From positions 1,922,001-1,986,000 of the forward strand of contig NZ_PDIZ01000001.1 of the NCBI RefSeq assembly GCF_002563635.1: a DNA stretch of 64,000 bases. Direction: 5' to 3'. Positions 17,045 to 26,572 of this stretch are shown here, piece after piece. The position numbers and the translations under genes were made by a program. The notes under the pieces were generated by a model that was not told the origin of the DNA, ran no database searches, and saw only the letters and a list, made by a program, of their open reading frames with translations. This stretch comes from Bacillus sp. es.036 (GTDB lineage Bacteria; Bacillota; Bacilli; Bacillales; Guptibacillaceae). Numbering within the stretch: the first letter of the stretch is position 1; each line of letters begins with the position of its first letter.

Positions 17045-18037
17045 TTACTCTTCGTATACATACTTCATTGCATCTTCAGCTGGTGCATAGTCTGCATTTT
17101 CTGCGTACTCTGTTGCTTCATCTACTTCTTTTTGAACACGCTCATGAATTTCTTTTTCAATTTCATCAGTCAAAACGCCTACTTCTTTTAAATAAGCTGC
17201 AAACGTAATAACAGCATCCTTTTTCTTCGCTTCTTCAACTTCTTCACGCGTACGATAAGCGCGATCATCGTCATCACTTGAGTGAGGTGTTAAACGATAA
17301 GATACAGTCTCAATCAATGTTGGGCCATCACCTCGGCGCCCTCTTTCTACCGCTTCTTTCGCAGCTTCATAAACAGCAAGTGGATCATTTCCATCAACCG
17401 TTACACCAGGCATGCCATAACCAATCGCGCGATCAGAAACTTTCTCACAAGCTAACTGCTTTGAAACTGGTACTGAAATCGCGTATTTGTTGTTTTCACA
17501 AACGAATAGCACTGGTAACTTATGAACGCCTGCAAAGTTAGCCGCCTCATGAAAATCTCCCTGATTAGATGAGCCTTCTCCAAACGAACAGAACGTTACA
17601 AGGTCTTTCCCTTCCATGCGACCCGCTAGAGCAAAACCAACTGCATGAGGCACCTGAGTTGTTACAGGTGAAGAGCCAGTGATGATGTTGTTCTTCTTCT
17701 GTCCAAAGTGACCCGGCATTTGACGACCTGCTGAGTTTGGATCTTCTGCTTTAGCGAAACCTGAGAGCATCAGATCTTTTGCTGTCATGCCGAAAGAAAG
17801 GACTACGCCCATATCACGGTAATACGGTGCAACAAAATCTTTCTCTGGATCCATTGCAAATGCAGATCCAACCTGAGCCGCTTCTTGTCCCTGACAGGAA
17901 ATAACGAAAGGGATTTTACCAGCGCGATTAAGTAACCACATGCGCTCATCGATTTTACGAGCCATTAACATTGTTTCAAACATTTCAAGCACTCTCTCAT
18001 CTGAAAGTCCTAATGCTTCATGACGATTTTCAGCCAT
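17045..18037 (-). CDS. bkdAA: Branched-chain keto acid dehydrogenase E1 alpha
   Basis: A 330-residue E1 alpha subunit. It carries the thiamine diphosphate binding motif starting GEGSSNQGDFHEA and ending in NNKYAISV (the GDG-N type motif), and the serine-containing phosphorylation-loop equivalent YRLTPHSSDDD. It partners with BkdAB. Its gene lies 30 bases downstream of lpdV. Also named bfmBAA. Confidence 0.94.
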   Translation of the reverse strand: MAENRHEALGLSDERVLEMFETMLMARKIDERMWLLNRAGKIPFVISCQGQEAAQVGSAFAMDPEKDFVAPYYRDMGVVLSFGMTAKDLMLSGFAKAEDPNSAGRQMPGHFGQKKNNIITGSSPVTTQVPHAVGFALAGRMEGKDLVTFCSFGEGSSNQGDFHEAANFAGVHKLPVLFVCENNKYAISVPVSKQLACEKVSDRAIGYGMPGVTVDGNDPLAVYEAAKEAVERGRRGDGPTLIETVSYRLTPHSSDDDDRAYRTREEVEEAKKKDAVITFAAYLKEVGVLTDEIEKEIHERVQKEVDEATEYAENADYAPAEDAMKYVYEE

Positions 18038-18067
18038 AATGTTTTACCTCCTTAAATAAACCTTTTA

Positions 18068-19489
18068 TTAAGAATGAATTGCTTTCCCATCCACTGCAAG
18101 TGCAGCTTCACCGATTGCTTCAGACAGTGTTGGGTGAGGATGAATTGTATGCGCCACTTCCCAAGAGGCCGCATCAAGAACTTTCGCTAGACCCGCTTCA
18201 GAAATCATATCGGTTACATGAGGGCCGATCATATGTACTCCTAAAAGATCCTCATTGTCCGCATCAGCTACAATTTTCACAAATCCATCAGATTCTCCGA
18301 AAACAAGTGCTTTTCCTATTGCTTTAAAAGGGAACTTTCCAATCTTAACGTTATGACCTTGCTCTTTCGCCTGCGCTTCTGTTAACCCTACACTTGCCAT
18401 TTCTGGACTGCTGTAAATACAGCTTGGAACCTGAGTGTAATCGATTGGGTCAGGATCTTGATCGGCTAAGTGTTCTACTGCAGTAATCCCTTCATGTGAA
18501 GCAACGTGAGCAAGCTGCATACCACCAATCACATCACCAATCGCGTATATATGAGATTCTTTTGTTTGGAAATATTCATTGGTTTGAATAACGCCGTTAT
18601 CTACTTCAATTGTCGTGTTCTCAAGACCGATGTTTTTCACGTTTGCTTCCCGTCCTACTGACACGAGCATCTTATCTGCAGAAAACGTTTTCGTTTCTCC
18701 ATCATGTTCCGCTTGAATGGATACACCCTGATCCTTTGTTAACGACTCGCCCATCACTTTTGCACCAGTGAAAAGCTTGATCCCCTTTTTCTTCATCAAT
18801 TTGTGTGCTTCTTTAGAGATATCTTTATCTTCTGTTGGCACAATACGATCAGCATATTCGAGGACAGTCACCTCTACACCAAAATCAACAAGCATGGACG
18901 CCCACTCAATTCCAATAACGCCACCGCCGACAATGATAATGGAAGATGGGAGGCTTTCCATATGAAGAGCTTCATCTGAGGTCATAACATACTCGCCATC
19001 TACCTCAAGTCCAGGAAGCGTACGAGGCTTCGAGCCCGTTGCAATAATAACGTTTTTAGGAATCAACATTTCATTTTCTTCCCCGTTATTCATTTCAACT
19101 GAAACCGTACCAGGCATTGGAGAGAAAATGGATGGCCCAAGAATTCGACCGAATCCTTCAAATACATCTATTTTCCCTTGTTTCATAAGGTGCTTCACGC
19201 CATTATGAAGCTGTTCAACAATTCCCTGCTTACGTTCTTGAACCTTTTTAAAATCTAACGCAATTTCCTTTGCCATCACGCCAAATTTCTCTCCATGCTT
19301 AGCAGTGGCATATACTTCTGCACTTCGAAGTAACGCTTTACTTGGAATACAGCCGCGATGCAAACAAGTACCACCAAGTTCACGCTTTTCAACGATTGCC
19401 GTTTTTAGACCTAGTTGGGAAGCACGAATAGCAGCTACATAGCCCCCAGTACCTCCACCCATTATGACGAGATCATATTCTTCAGCCAT
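18068..19489 (-). CDS. lpdV: Dihydrolipoamide dehydrogenase of the branched-chain complex (E3)
   Basis: A 473-residue flavoprotein disulfide reductase. FAD motif GGGTGGYVAA near the N-terminus, redox disulfide GGTCLHRGCIPSK, NAD motif GGGVIGIEWAS and the C-terminal catalytic HPHPTLSE. It reoxidises the lipoyl group of BkdB. Location in the bkd operon assigns it to this complex rather than to pyruvate or oxoglutarate dehydrogenase. Confidence 0.94.
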   Translation of the reverse strand: MAEEYDLVIMGGGTGGYVAAIRASQLGLKTAIVEKRELGGTCLHRGCIPSKALLRSAEVYATAKHGEKFGVMAKEIALDFKKVQERKQGIVEQLHNGVKHLMKQGKIDVFEGFGRILGPSIFSPMPGTVSVEMNNGEENEMLIPKNVIIATGSKPRTLPGLEVDGEYVMTSDEALHMESLPSSIIIVGGGVIGIEWASMLVDFGVEVTVLEYADRIVPTEDKDISKEAHKLMKKKGIKLFTGAKVMGESLTKDQGVSIQAEHDGETKTFSADKMLVSVGREANVKNIGLENTTIEVDNGVIQTNEYFQTKESHIYAIGDVIGGMQLAHVASHEGITAVEHLADQDPDPIDYTQVPSCIYSSPEMASVGLTEAQAKEQGHNVKIGKFPFKAIGKALVFGESDGFVKIVADADNEDLLGVHMIGPHVTDMISEAGLAKVLDAASWEVAHTIHPHPTLSEAIGEAALAVDGKAIHS

Positions 19490-19575
19490 TCAAATTCTCC
19501 TTTATAAAACGTTTTATTCCCCTTTTTTTAAAAGAGACACTGCACATGATTTTTAATGAAAATGCGTTAGAAGCT

Positions 19576-20679
19576 CTAAACCAGTGACTCCACAGAAGAA
19601 ACAGGATAAATTTTCGCTATTTCCTCTTCTCTTAACACGCGTAATCCACCTTCTGCGAGTGCCTGTAGCTCATTTTCACCAGGATGAACGAGAACATCAG
19701 CAATCCACTTGATTTGCTCAGTAATTTGCGAGACAAATTGTTTTCCATAAGCAAGCCCACCCGTTAAAACGATCGCATCCACTTCTCCAGCAAGAACAGC
19801 ACTAGCCGCTCCAATCTCTTTAGCTACCTGGTATGCCATGGCATCAAAGATCAGTTTCGCCTTCTCATCTCCATTTTGAATCCGCTGTTCCACTTTAACG
19901 GCATCGTTTGTTCCAAGATAACCAACGTAACCTGCTTGTCCAACAAGCTTTTTCATAATTTCGTCAGCATAATATTCTCCTGAAAAACACATGGAGACTA
20001 GATCACCAACAGGAACTGTTCCAGCACGTTCTGGTGAGAATGGCCCTTCACCGTGCAAACCATTATTTACATCCACGACTTTACCTTTTCGATGGGCGCC
20101 TACGGTTATCCCGCCACCCATATGAGTTACGATAAGGTTAAGATCTTCGTATTTGCTATTTAATTGAGAAGCTACTCGTCTGGCGACTGCTTTTTGGTTT
20201 AATGCATGAAAAATACTTTTACGTTCGATTTCTGGCACTCCAGAAAGGCGAGCTACATCTTGAAGCTCATCAACAACTACTGGGTCAACAATAAAAGATG
20301 GGATATTGAGCTGTTCAGCAATTTCAAAAGCAATAATCCCACCTAAATTCGAAGCATGTTCACCCGAATAACCATTACGAAGATCTTCAAGCATGCGTTC
20401 ATTAACTGAGTATGTTCCACCCTCGATAGGACGCAACAAACCACCGCGTCCTACAACCGCGGATAATCTCGAAATATTAATATCTTCTTCATCTAACGCT
20501 TCAAGAATAGTATTTTTCCTAAATTCATATTGATCGATGATTGTTTTAAATTGATTGATTTCATCTGTATCGTGCCGTAATGATTTCTCAAATACAGCAC
20601 GCTCATTATCAAATACGCCTATTTTTGTTGAAGTTGATCCCGGGTTGATTACCAGAAGTCTATATACTTTATCTGTCAC
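19576..20679 (-). CDS. buk: Butyrate kinase (branched-chain acyl kinase)
   Basis: A 367-residue acetokinase-family enzyme: N-terminal [13 protein letters not shown] phosphate motif, [12 protein letters not shown] in the middle and [10 protein letters not shown] near the C-terminus. It makes ATP from acyl phosphates such as isobutyryl, isovaleryl or 2-methylbutyryl phosphate, working with Ptb encoded in the same operon. An 86-base gap separates it from lpdV; no terminator was seen there. Confidence 0.93.
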   Translation of the reverse strand: MTDKVYRLLVINPGSTSTKIGVFDNERAVFEKSLRHDTDEINQFKTIIDQYEFRKNTILEALDEEDINISRLSAVVGRGGLLRPIEGGTYSVNERMLEDLRNGYSGEHASNLGGIIAFEIAEQLNIPSFIVDPVVVDELQDVARLSGVPEIERKSIFHALNQKAVARRVASQLNSKYEDLNLIVTHMGGGITVGAHRKGKVVDVNNGLHGEGPFSPERAGTVPVGDLVSMCFSGEYYADEIMKKLVGQAGYVGYLGTNDAVKVEQRIQNGDEKAKLIFDAMAYQVAKEIGAASAVLAGEVDAIVLTGGLAYGKQFVSQITEQIKWIADVLVHPGENELQALAEGGLRVLREEEIAKIYPVSSVESLV

Positions 20680-20693
20680 TCCAAACCCTCCGT

Positions 20694-21791
20694 TTATCTA
20701 CGATGACCTAAAATATGCTGAGAGTTCATTAAGAATTGACTTCTTGACTGCTTCATTTGCTCAATTCTTTCTTCAGCAAGACGGTCTGCCGCTGCATAAG
20801 TAGGAATGCCATCGCGTTTAGAAATTTCGATAACTTTTGAAATAGTGTCATAAATGCCATCAACGCGCTTCATTGCACGATCGCGATTATAGCCATAAAG
20901 CTCATCTGCAACGTTAATAACACCACCAGCATTGATTACATAGTCTGGGGCATAAACAATACCCATCTCATGAATCTGATCACCGTGTGTTGTTTCGCGA
21001 AGCTGGTTGTTTGCTGCTCCTGCAATAACTTTCGCTTTAATTTTGCCAATTGTATCGTCATTGATAATTGCACCAAGTGCACATGGTGCAAAAATATCAC
21101 AGTCTACCTCGTAAATGTCGTCGGGATCTACAGCTTTTGCACCAAAGTCAGTTACTGCACGATCAACTGATTCTTTGTTGATATCTGTAACAACTAGAGA
21201 AGCTCCTTCTTCATGAAGGTGTTTGCAGAGATTATAGGCAACATTTCCTACACCTTGAACAGCTACTGTTTTACCTTGTAAAGAATCTGTACCAAACGCT
21301 TCTTTTGCTGCCGCCTTCATTCCTACATAAACACCATAAGCTGTTACAGGAGAAGGGTTACCAGAAGAACCAAACGCTGGTGAAATACCCGTTACATATT
21401 CTGTTTCTTCATGAATAGTATCCATATCTTGAACAGTAGTACCCACGTCTTCGGCAGTAATGTAACGACCGTTTAATCCCTGAATATATCGTCCAAATGC
21501 ACGGAACATCGCTTCATTTTTGTCTTTACGAGGATCACCGATGATAACTGTTTTTCCTCCGCCGAGATTTAAACCTGCTGCAGCATTTTTGTACGTCATT
21601 CCTTTGGCTAAACGAAGTGCATCCTCAAATGCAGCTTCTTCAGAAGCGTATGTCCACATTCTTGTTCCGCCGAGAGCTGGTCCTAGAGTTGTATCATGAA
21701 TCGCAATAATCGCTTTTAATCCTGAAGCTTTATCTTGACAAACAACCACTTGTTCATAATCGTATTTCTCCATATAAGTAAAAAGTTCCAT
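20694..21791 (-). CDS. bcd: Leucine dehydrogenase
   Basis: A 365-residue amino acid dehydrogenase, nearly colinear with B. subtilis Bcd from [14 protein letters not shown] on. The catalytic lysine region is GGTRMW...[20 protein letters not shown], and the NAD fold has [11 protein letters not shown]. It deaminates leucine, isoleucine and valine to their 2-keto acids, the substrates of the bkd complex encoded downstream. Confidence 0.95.
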   Translation of the reverse strand: MELFTYMEKYDYEQVVVCQDKASGLKAIIAIHDTTLGPALGGTRMWTYASEEAAFEDALRLAKGMTYKNAAAGLNLGGGKTVIIGDPRKDKNEAMFRAFGRYIQGLNGRYITAEDVGTTVQDMDTIHEETEYVTGISPAFGSSGNPSPVTAYGVYVGMKAAAKEAFGTDSLQGKTVAVQGVGNVAYNLCKHLHEEGASLVVTDINKESVDRAVTDFGAKAVDPDDIYEVDCDIFAPCALGAIINDDTIGKIKAKVIAGAANNQLRETTHGDQIHEMGIVYAPDYVINAGGVINVADELYGYNRDRAMKRVDGIYDTISKVIEISKRDGIPTYAAADRLAEERIEQMKQSRSQFLMNSQHILGHRR

Positions 21792-21822
21792 CAGTAATCT
21801 CCCTCTCTGTTATCCTCTAATT

Positions 21823-22719
21823 TTATTTAGCTGAACTTACTGCAAGCGCGATACTATAAACTTTGCTTTCTGAACTATCTGCGCGAGAAGTTAAAACAAT
21901 TGGCGCTTTAGCGCCAGCGATGACTCCACCAACTTTTGCATTTGCAAAATAGACAAGTGATTTATACAATGCATTCCCTACTTCTATTGAAGGAACAAGA
22001 AGGATATCTGCTTTCCCAGCTACTTCACTTTGTATTCCCTTATGCTCTGCTGCTTCTATTGAAATAGCGTTATCCAATGCGAGTGGTCCATCAATCACGC
22101 ATTCAGAAATCTGGTCTCTTCTATTCATCTGAGTTAGCGCCGATGCATCAAGCGTCGCTTGCATAGCTGGATTAACGACTTCTACTGCGGCTAACGGAAC
22201 AACTTTAGGGCGCGCAATTCCAATACTTCTCGCAATCGATACGGCGTTATTAACAATTTCCACCTTTTGCGTTAAATCCGGCTCAATATTCATACCAGAG
22301 TCTGTTACAAAAAGCAGTCGTTCATATCCTCTAACATCGAATGCGGCTACGTGCGAAAGAACCTTTCCTTTTCGCAAGCCATATTCTTTATTTAATACTT
22401 CTTTCAAAATGACTGAAGTGGAGACCATTCCTTTCATTAAAACATCGGCATCTCCATTTCGAACGGCTTGAACAGCCATTCTCGAAGCTTCTTGATCTGA
22501 CTCCACATGCACAATTTGAAGAGATGATGATTCAGTTAAACCTTCATCAGTTAACATTCGCTTGATTTCTTGCTTTTCACCGTAAAGAATGAATGATGCC
22601 AGTTGTTTCTGAATAGCTTTATGAACCGCTTCAATCACTTCTTTATCTGCAGCAGCAGCAAGTGCAATCGTTTTGTTAGGTTGTTTGGATACTTCCATTA
22701 CAAGTTGATCTAGATTCAT
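21823..22719 (-). CDS. ptb: Phosphate butyryltransferase
   Basis: A 298-residue phosphotransacetylase-family enzyme (PTA_PTB fold) with SGMNIEPDLTQK and the C-terminal AGAKAPIVLTSRADSSESK motif typical of this family. It exchanges CoA for phosphate on branched acyl-CoA, giving the acyl phosphate used by Buk. It is the first gene after the sigma-54 promoter. Equivalent to YqiS/Ptb. Confidence 0.93.
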   Translation of the reverse strand: MNLDQLVMEVSKQPNKTIALAAAADKEVIEAVHKAIQKQLASFILYGEKQEIKRMLTDEGLTESSSLQIVHVESDQEASRMAVQAVRNGDADVLMKGMVSTSVILKEVLNKEYGLRKGKVLSHVAAFDVRGYERLLFVTDSGMNIEPDLTQKVEIVNNAVSIARSIGIARPKVVPLAAVEVVNPAMQATLDASALTQMNRRDQISECVIDGPLALDNAISIEAAEHKGIQSEVAGKADILLVPSIEVGNALYKSLVYFANAKVGGVIAGAKAPIVLTSRADSSESKVYSIALAVSSAK

Positions 22720-22750
22720 TGATGTCCTCCCTCTACGCCATCATACTATT

Positions 22751-22768
22751 ATGCAAGTTCCGTGCCAA
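22751..22768 (-). promoter_or_regulatory. Sigma-54 (SigL) promoter of the bkd operon
   Basis: The minus strand reads TTGGCACGGAACTTGCAT, a textbook -24/-12 element (TGGCACR-N4-TTGCW) with exact spacing. Transcription should start near 22740, about 20 bases before the ptb ATG. It sits right downstream of bkdR, which encodes a sigma-54 activator, as in B. subtilis. Confidence 0.92.
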
Positions 22769-22807
22769 TTCTACATTATTGTCGTAACAGGGTTTTAAGC
22801 TGATCGC

Positions 22808-22836
22808 CTACGCAAAATCCTGCACACCACGCAAAT
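22808..22836 (-). promoter_or_regulatory. Candidate BkdR upstream activating repeats
   Basis: The element TTTGCGT occurs twice on the minus strand (22835-22829 and 22816-22810), 19 bases apart, i.e. close to two helical turns and on one DNA face. It lies 42-85 bases before the -24 box, the region expected for an enhancer-binding protein. The distal copy abuts the bkdR stop codon. The link to BkdR is inferred. Confidence 0.45.
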
Positions 22837-24911
22837 TATTGCATGCCAGACTTTTCAATACCGTGTTTTTCCATCTTGTAGTACAGATTACGAAGTGACA
22901 CACCTAAGGCCTTTGCTGTCGCAGTTTTATTTCCCTCATAATGGGCAAGAGTTTGACGAATTGTCTTCTTTTCAAATTCATCGACTAGCTGAGACAACAT
23001 TTTGTCAGGTGTTCGTTCGACGAACAGCACATCAGCGTCTTTTTTCTCACTCAACAATGATGGGAGATGGTGCGAATCAATCATCGTTTCAGAGACATCC
23101 ATATGAATCACAATTCTTCCCAAAACATTCTCAAACTCCCTAACATTACCTGGCCAATCATAAGATTTTAAATAGTCAACAGCCGCCTCCGTTATCCCTT
23201 TAACATTTCTCCCATAATCTTGATTAATTTTCGTAAGTAAATGTTTCGCAAGGGCAGTAATATCTTCTTTCCGTTGTCTCAAAGGAGCTATTTGTATCGG
23301 CAGTCGATTTAATCGATAGTATAAATCTTCCCTAAATGAACCATCGATTATTCTTTTTTCCAGTTTCGCATTTGTTGCTGCAATTATTCTTACATTAATT
23401 GAAATTGGCTTCGCTCCACCTACACGAACTATTTCTCGCTCCTGAAGAACGCGAAGAAGCTTTGCCTGAGTCCCTAGAGATACCTCCCCTATTTCATCAA
23501 GGAATATACTCCCTCCATTCGCCTCCTCAAAAAGCCCTCGTTTACCACCCTGTCTAGCACCTGAAAATGCGCCATCTTCATAACCAAAAAGTTCGCTTTC
23601 AAATAAGGATTCAGAAATAGCAGCACAGTTCACTCTGACAAATTTGTTGTATTTACGATCACTTGCATTATGTATGGCATGGGCAAATAGTTCCTTACCT
23701 GTTCCCGATTCACCACGAAGAAGAACAGTAGCTGGCGTCGAGGCTGCCAGTTTCGCTTGTTGTACAGAGAAAGTCATTTCCTCTGACTTCCCGATAATGT
23801 CTTCAAAGGAATACTTCGCTTCAAGTGTTCTGATTATTTGTCTCGCTCGTTGAAGTTGATTGTTCAAAGAGTGTAGTTCTGAAATGTCATGAATCACACC
23901 GACACTTCCTTTTAATAGACCATCCACTATAACTGGTGAAACATTAACAACAACTTCTCTTTTTGAGGGACCGACTTTCATTTGCACGCCACGCACTGGT
24001 TTTCTCGTTCTGAGTACACGCATGTGCATGCTTTCACCTTCAGAAATATCCGTATTCGCCGGCTTTCCAATTACTTCTTCCCGTTGAAGACCAGTTAATC
24101 TTGTGTAGGCAGGGTTGATCATAAGCCCTTTCCCAGTTTCATCCACTACTGAGATTGCCTCGTCAGAAGACTGTATTATAGCTTCCAGCATTGATTGAAC
24201 ACTTTTTAAATTTGTTACCTCTTGCGCCATCTGTTCAATTGCGGTCATATCTTTAAAAACAGCCAAAGCCCCTATGCGTTTTCCTTCATCATTAAACATC
24301 GGAATTCTCGTGGTAATAATTTTCTTACCATTAGGAAGTAACTGTTCTTTATTAATTTCCGCTTTTCCAGATGAAAGGACGCGCGGAAGTCTACTTGAAG
24401 CCATAAGAGACCCAATTATTTTTCCATCCGCGAGCTCTTTGCTAATTCCCGTTATTTTCTCGGCACTTCGATTAAATAAGGTCACTTCCTCATTCACATC
24501 CACAGCAATCATGCCATCATGTGTTGAATCTAAAATAATTTCTTGTTGTTTGGATTGATGTCGTAACGTATCAATTAATATTTCTTTTTCTTCAATAAGC
24601 TTTAAAACAATATTAGCGACCGATCCTGGAATCAGGACAGTATGCTTTTCTCGCCTGTCTCTTATTTCTTCAAAAACCGCTTCATCCCCAGTAGCTTCTA
24701 CAATGACATCGATTTCAAATTGATTTAATGCTACTTTCCAATCTTCAAATACAGCTATCCCACTATTACGAGCTTTAAGAATACCAGGTGCGCCTTGGTG
24801 ACAATCCACCATCGCAATAACTTTCATCATTTTAGTTTCCTGCAAAATCTGCAAAAGCGCCAATCCGCCTCTTCCAGCACCTACAATCATACATGTTCGC
24901 AACTTTTTCAT
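22836..24911 (-). CDS. bkdR: Sigma-54-dependent activator BkdR
   Basis: A 691-residue enhancer-binding protein. Order: a dinucleotide-binding-like domain with [13 protein letters not shown] (residues about 7-100), two PAS domains (about 115-215 and 235-340), the AAA+ domain with GESGTGKE and the sigma-54 contact loop GAFSGA, and a Fis-type HTH at the C-terminus ([21 protein letters not shown]). The ATG at 24911 is preferred (AGGGTGCAGGTG just before it); one at 24929 has no binding site. It should activate the sigma-54 promoter just downstream in response to branched-chain amino acids. The closest annotated relative is B. subtilis BkdR of similar length. Confidence 0.93.
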   Translation of the reverse strand: MKKLRTCMIVGAGRGGLALLQILQETKMMKVIAMVDCHQGAPGILKARNSGIAVFEDWKVALNQFEIDVIVEATGDEAVFEEIRDRREKHTVLIPGSVANIVLKLIEEKEILIDTLRHQSKQQEIILDSTHDGMIAVDVNEEVTLFNRSAEKITGISKELADGKIIGSLMASSRLPRVLSSGKAEINKEQLLPNGKKIITTRIPMFNDEGKRIGALAVFKDMTAIEQMAQEVTNLKSVQSMLEAIIQSSDEAISVVDETGKGLMINPAYTRLTGLQREEVIGKPANTDISEGESMHMRVLRTRKPVRGVQMKVGPSKREVVVNVSPVIVDGLLKGSVGVIHDISELHSLNNQLQRARQIIRTLEAKYSFEDIIGKSEEMTFSVQQAKLAASTPATVLLRGESGTGKELFAHAIHNASDRKYNKFVRVNCAAISESLFESELFGYEDGAFSGARQGGKRGLFEEANGGSIFLDEIGEVSLGTQAKLLRVLQEREIVRVGGAKPISINVRIIAATNAKLEKRIIDGSFREDLYYRLNRLPIQIAPLRQRKEDITALAKHLLTKINQDYGRNVKGITEAAVDYLKSYDWPGNVREFENVLGRIVIHMDVSETMIDSHHLPSLLSEKKDADVLFVERTPDKMLSQLVDEFEKKTIRQTLAHYEGNKTATAKALGVSLRNLYYKMEKHGIEKSGMQ

Positions 24912-24969
24912 CACCTGCACCCTATACATGCAATATATTTCATACTAATCATACATCTCTTTTTTAATT

Positions 24970-24998
24970 TTGACAAATTATGCACGGTTGTTTTTATC
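24970..24998 (+). promoter_or_regulatory. Possible promoter of yqzF
   Basis: TTGACA at 24970-24975 is perfect; TTTATC at 24993-24998 lies 17 bases on. It is about 90 bases before the gene, and the -10 is weak. Confidence 0.35.
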
Positions 24999-25086
24999 GT
25001 TTTTTGTAAGTTACAAACACTAATGGACACTTCATTCCTACTTCGCTACAATAGCACTAGTGATGTGTAGAGAGGGTGCACCAGTA

Positions 25087-25326
25087 ATGAGGTTAGTTGC
25101 TTTGCTTGTCGTATTAATTCCAGGAATCACCGGCGTTATCGGTATCAAATTAATGAGAGATGTTCTTTTCGGAGTAGTAAACCCACCGTTCACTTCTCTT
25201 GTTGTTCAATTTATTTTCGGACTCATTTTCCTTATCGCTGGCCTTGCTTTCGTTGGTGGATTTATTTTCTATCGTGATCGCAAGCGAAATAAAGTACAGC
25301 CAAGATTCTCTTCTAAAAAACAGTAA
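25087..25326 (+). CDS. yqzF: DUF2627 membrane protein YqzF
   Basis: A 79-residue protein with two membrane helices (about residues 3-22 and 35-60) and a basic C-terminal tail. The frame is open from 25060 but the ATG at 25087 is preceded by GAGAGGGTG and gives the family N-terminus MRLVALLVVLIPGI. It lies between bkdR and spo0A, where B. subtilis has yqzF. Function is unknown. Confidence 0.8.
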   Translation: MRLVALLVVLIPGITGVIGIKLMRDVLFGVVNPPFTSLVVQFIFGLIFLIAGLAFVGGFIFYRDRKRNKVQPRFSSKKQ

Positions 25327-25385
25327 TCTTTCATTGAAAGATCTTTCGTAAAAGTACAGGTTCACATTGTAGTCATCTCCCAGAC

Positions 25386-25430
25386 ATAAAAACAAAGCCA
25401 ACTTCACAAAAGAAGGGGCTTTGTTTTTCC
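25386..25430. terminator. Bidirectional terminator between yqzF and spo0A
   Basis: An 11-bp stem (AAAACAAAGCC at 25389-25399 with its complement at 25417-25427), 17-base loop, followed by TTTTT on the plus strand. The A-rich left arm allows use in the other direction after spo0A. Confidence 0.75.
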
Positions 25431-25507
25431 ATATTTTATTTGGAACGTTTTGTTAAGCTTTCATCAACTCTCAAATAGAGATAACTTGATTTATGTTTGA
25501 ATTCGAA

Positions 25508-26308
25508 TTACCTGCTATGAGAATAATTATCCATGTTGTGCTCAATCCGAAGCTTATCAGCAACCATTGCAATGAACTCAGAATTTGTTGGTTTCGCTTT
25601 AGACATACTCACAGTATAGCCAAACAAGTTTGAAATAGACTCTACATTACCTCGACTCCAAGCAACCTCAATCGCATGACGAATCGCACGTTCAACTCTG
25701 GATGAAGTTGTATTGAATTTTTTCGCAATATCAGGATATAGGACCTTCGTGATTGAACCTAATAGTTCAATATCATTATAAACCATCGTAATCGCTTCTC
25801 TTAAGTACATATAACCTTTAATATGTGCCGGTACCCCGATTTCATGAATAATACTCGTGATGCTCGCATCAAGGTTTCTAGGGCGACTTTCACGCTGAGG
25901 ACGCTTATATGAGCCATTACTTGTTGTAAATGTTGTTTTCTTACCACTTACTTGCCTTACATGACTTGCTAAATTATCCATATCAAACGGTTTTAAAATA
26001 AAGTAGGATGCTCCTAAATCTACTGCTTTTTTCGTTACGTCTTCCTGACCGAAGGCAGTGAGCATAATAACGCTACAAGTATAATTCATTTCTCTTAAAC
26101 GTTCTAGAACAGCCAGGCCATCTAAATGCGGCATAATAATATCAAGTACAAGTACATCAGGTTCTTGATCTTCAAGAACTTCTAAGCATTCCTGTCCATT
26201 GGAAGCGGTTCCGACTACCTCCATATCCTCTTGTCGTGACATATATTCCTCAATTAAATTCACCAATTCACGATTATCATCAGCTAGACATACTTTTATT
26301 TTTTGCAC
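25508..26308 (-). CDS. spo0A: Sporulation master regulator Spo0A
   Basis: A 266-residue response regulator. The receiver domain has the acidic pair D10-D11, phosphoacceptor D56 in VLDIIMP and a conserved Lys in LKPFD. The C-terminal domain carries the Spo0A DNA-recognition helix region ([19 protein letters not shown]) and the sigma-interacting loop. Translation starts with GTG after GGAAGGAGAG, as in B. subtilis. The gene is monocistronic downstream of spoIVB, the invariant order in Bacillaceae. Confidence 0.97.
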   Translation of the reverse strand: MQKIKVCLADDNRELVNLIEEYMSRQEDMEVVGTASNGQECLEVLEDQEPDVLVLDIIMPHLDGLAVLERLREMNYTCSVIMLTAFGQEDVTKKAVDLGASYFILKPFDMDNLASHVRQVSGKKTTFTTSNGSYKRPQRESRPRNLDASITSIIHEIGVPAHIKGYMYLREAITMVYNDIELLGSITKVLYPDIAKKFNTTSSRVERAIRHAIEVAWSRGNVESISNLFGYTVSMSKAKPTNSEFIAMVADKLRIEHNMDNYSHSR

Positions 26309-26353
26309 GGCTCCGTCTCTCCTTCCACAAGTTTGGTTACCGTAGTAGTATAG

Positions 26354-26382
26354 AAATTCAACGGAAGTTGTAAATTCCCTCT
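26354..26382 (-). promoter_or_regulatory. Sigma-H promoter of spo0A
   Basis: On the minus strand AGAGGGAAT (-35, consensus RnAGGAwWW, one mismatch) and GTTGAATTT (-10, RnnGAATww, full match) are 11 bases apart, the correct sigma-H spacing. Transcription would start about 40 bases before the GTG. This matches the known sporulation promoter of spo0A. Confidence 0.7.
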
Positions 26383-26485
26383 AAAATTTCTAAAAACATT
26401 TAAAAACAATATTTATTCTTCATCATTCTCTAGCATACTTCAATTTACTACACATAACTACATTTTCTGAATAATCTTTCAATTT

Positions 26486-26492
26486 TGTCGAA
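26486..26492 (+). promoter_or_regulatory. 0A box upstream of spo0A
   Basis: TGTCGAA, the exact Spo0A-binding heptamer, lies about 110 bases before the sigma-H -35 element. Autoregulation by Spo0A is known in B. subtilis; this single box is consistent with it. A heptamer can occur by chance. Confidence 0.5.
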
Positions 26493-26529
26493 TTTTCTTC
26501 ATCCAAAGTATACCATGGTTTGAAAATGA

Positions 26530-26572
26530 AAGAAAGCGAACATTGAGCTTTTTTAGCTCGCTGTTCGCTTTT
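26530..26572 (-). terminator. Terminator of spoIVB
   Basis: A two-part stem: AAGCGAACA/TGTTCGCTT (26534-26542 and 26562-26570) enclosing GAGCT/AGCTC. It overlaps the last spoIVB codons and is followed on the minus strand by TTCTTTC, a weak U tract. Confidence 0.6.
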
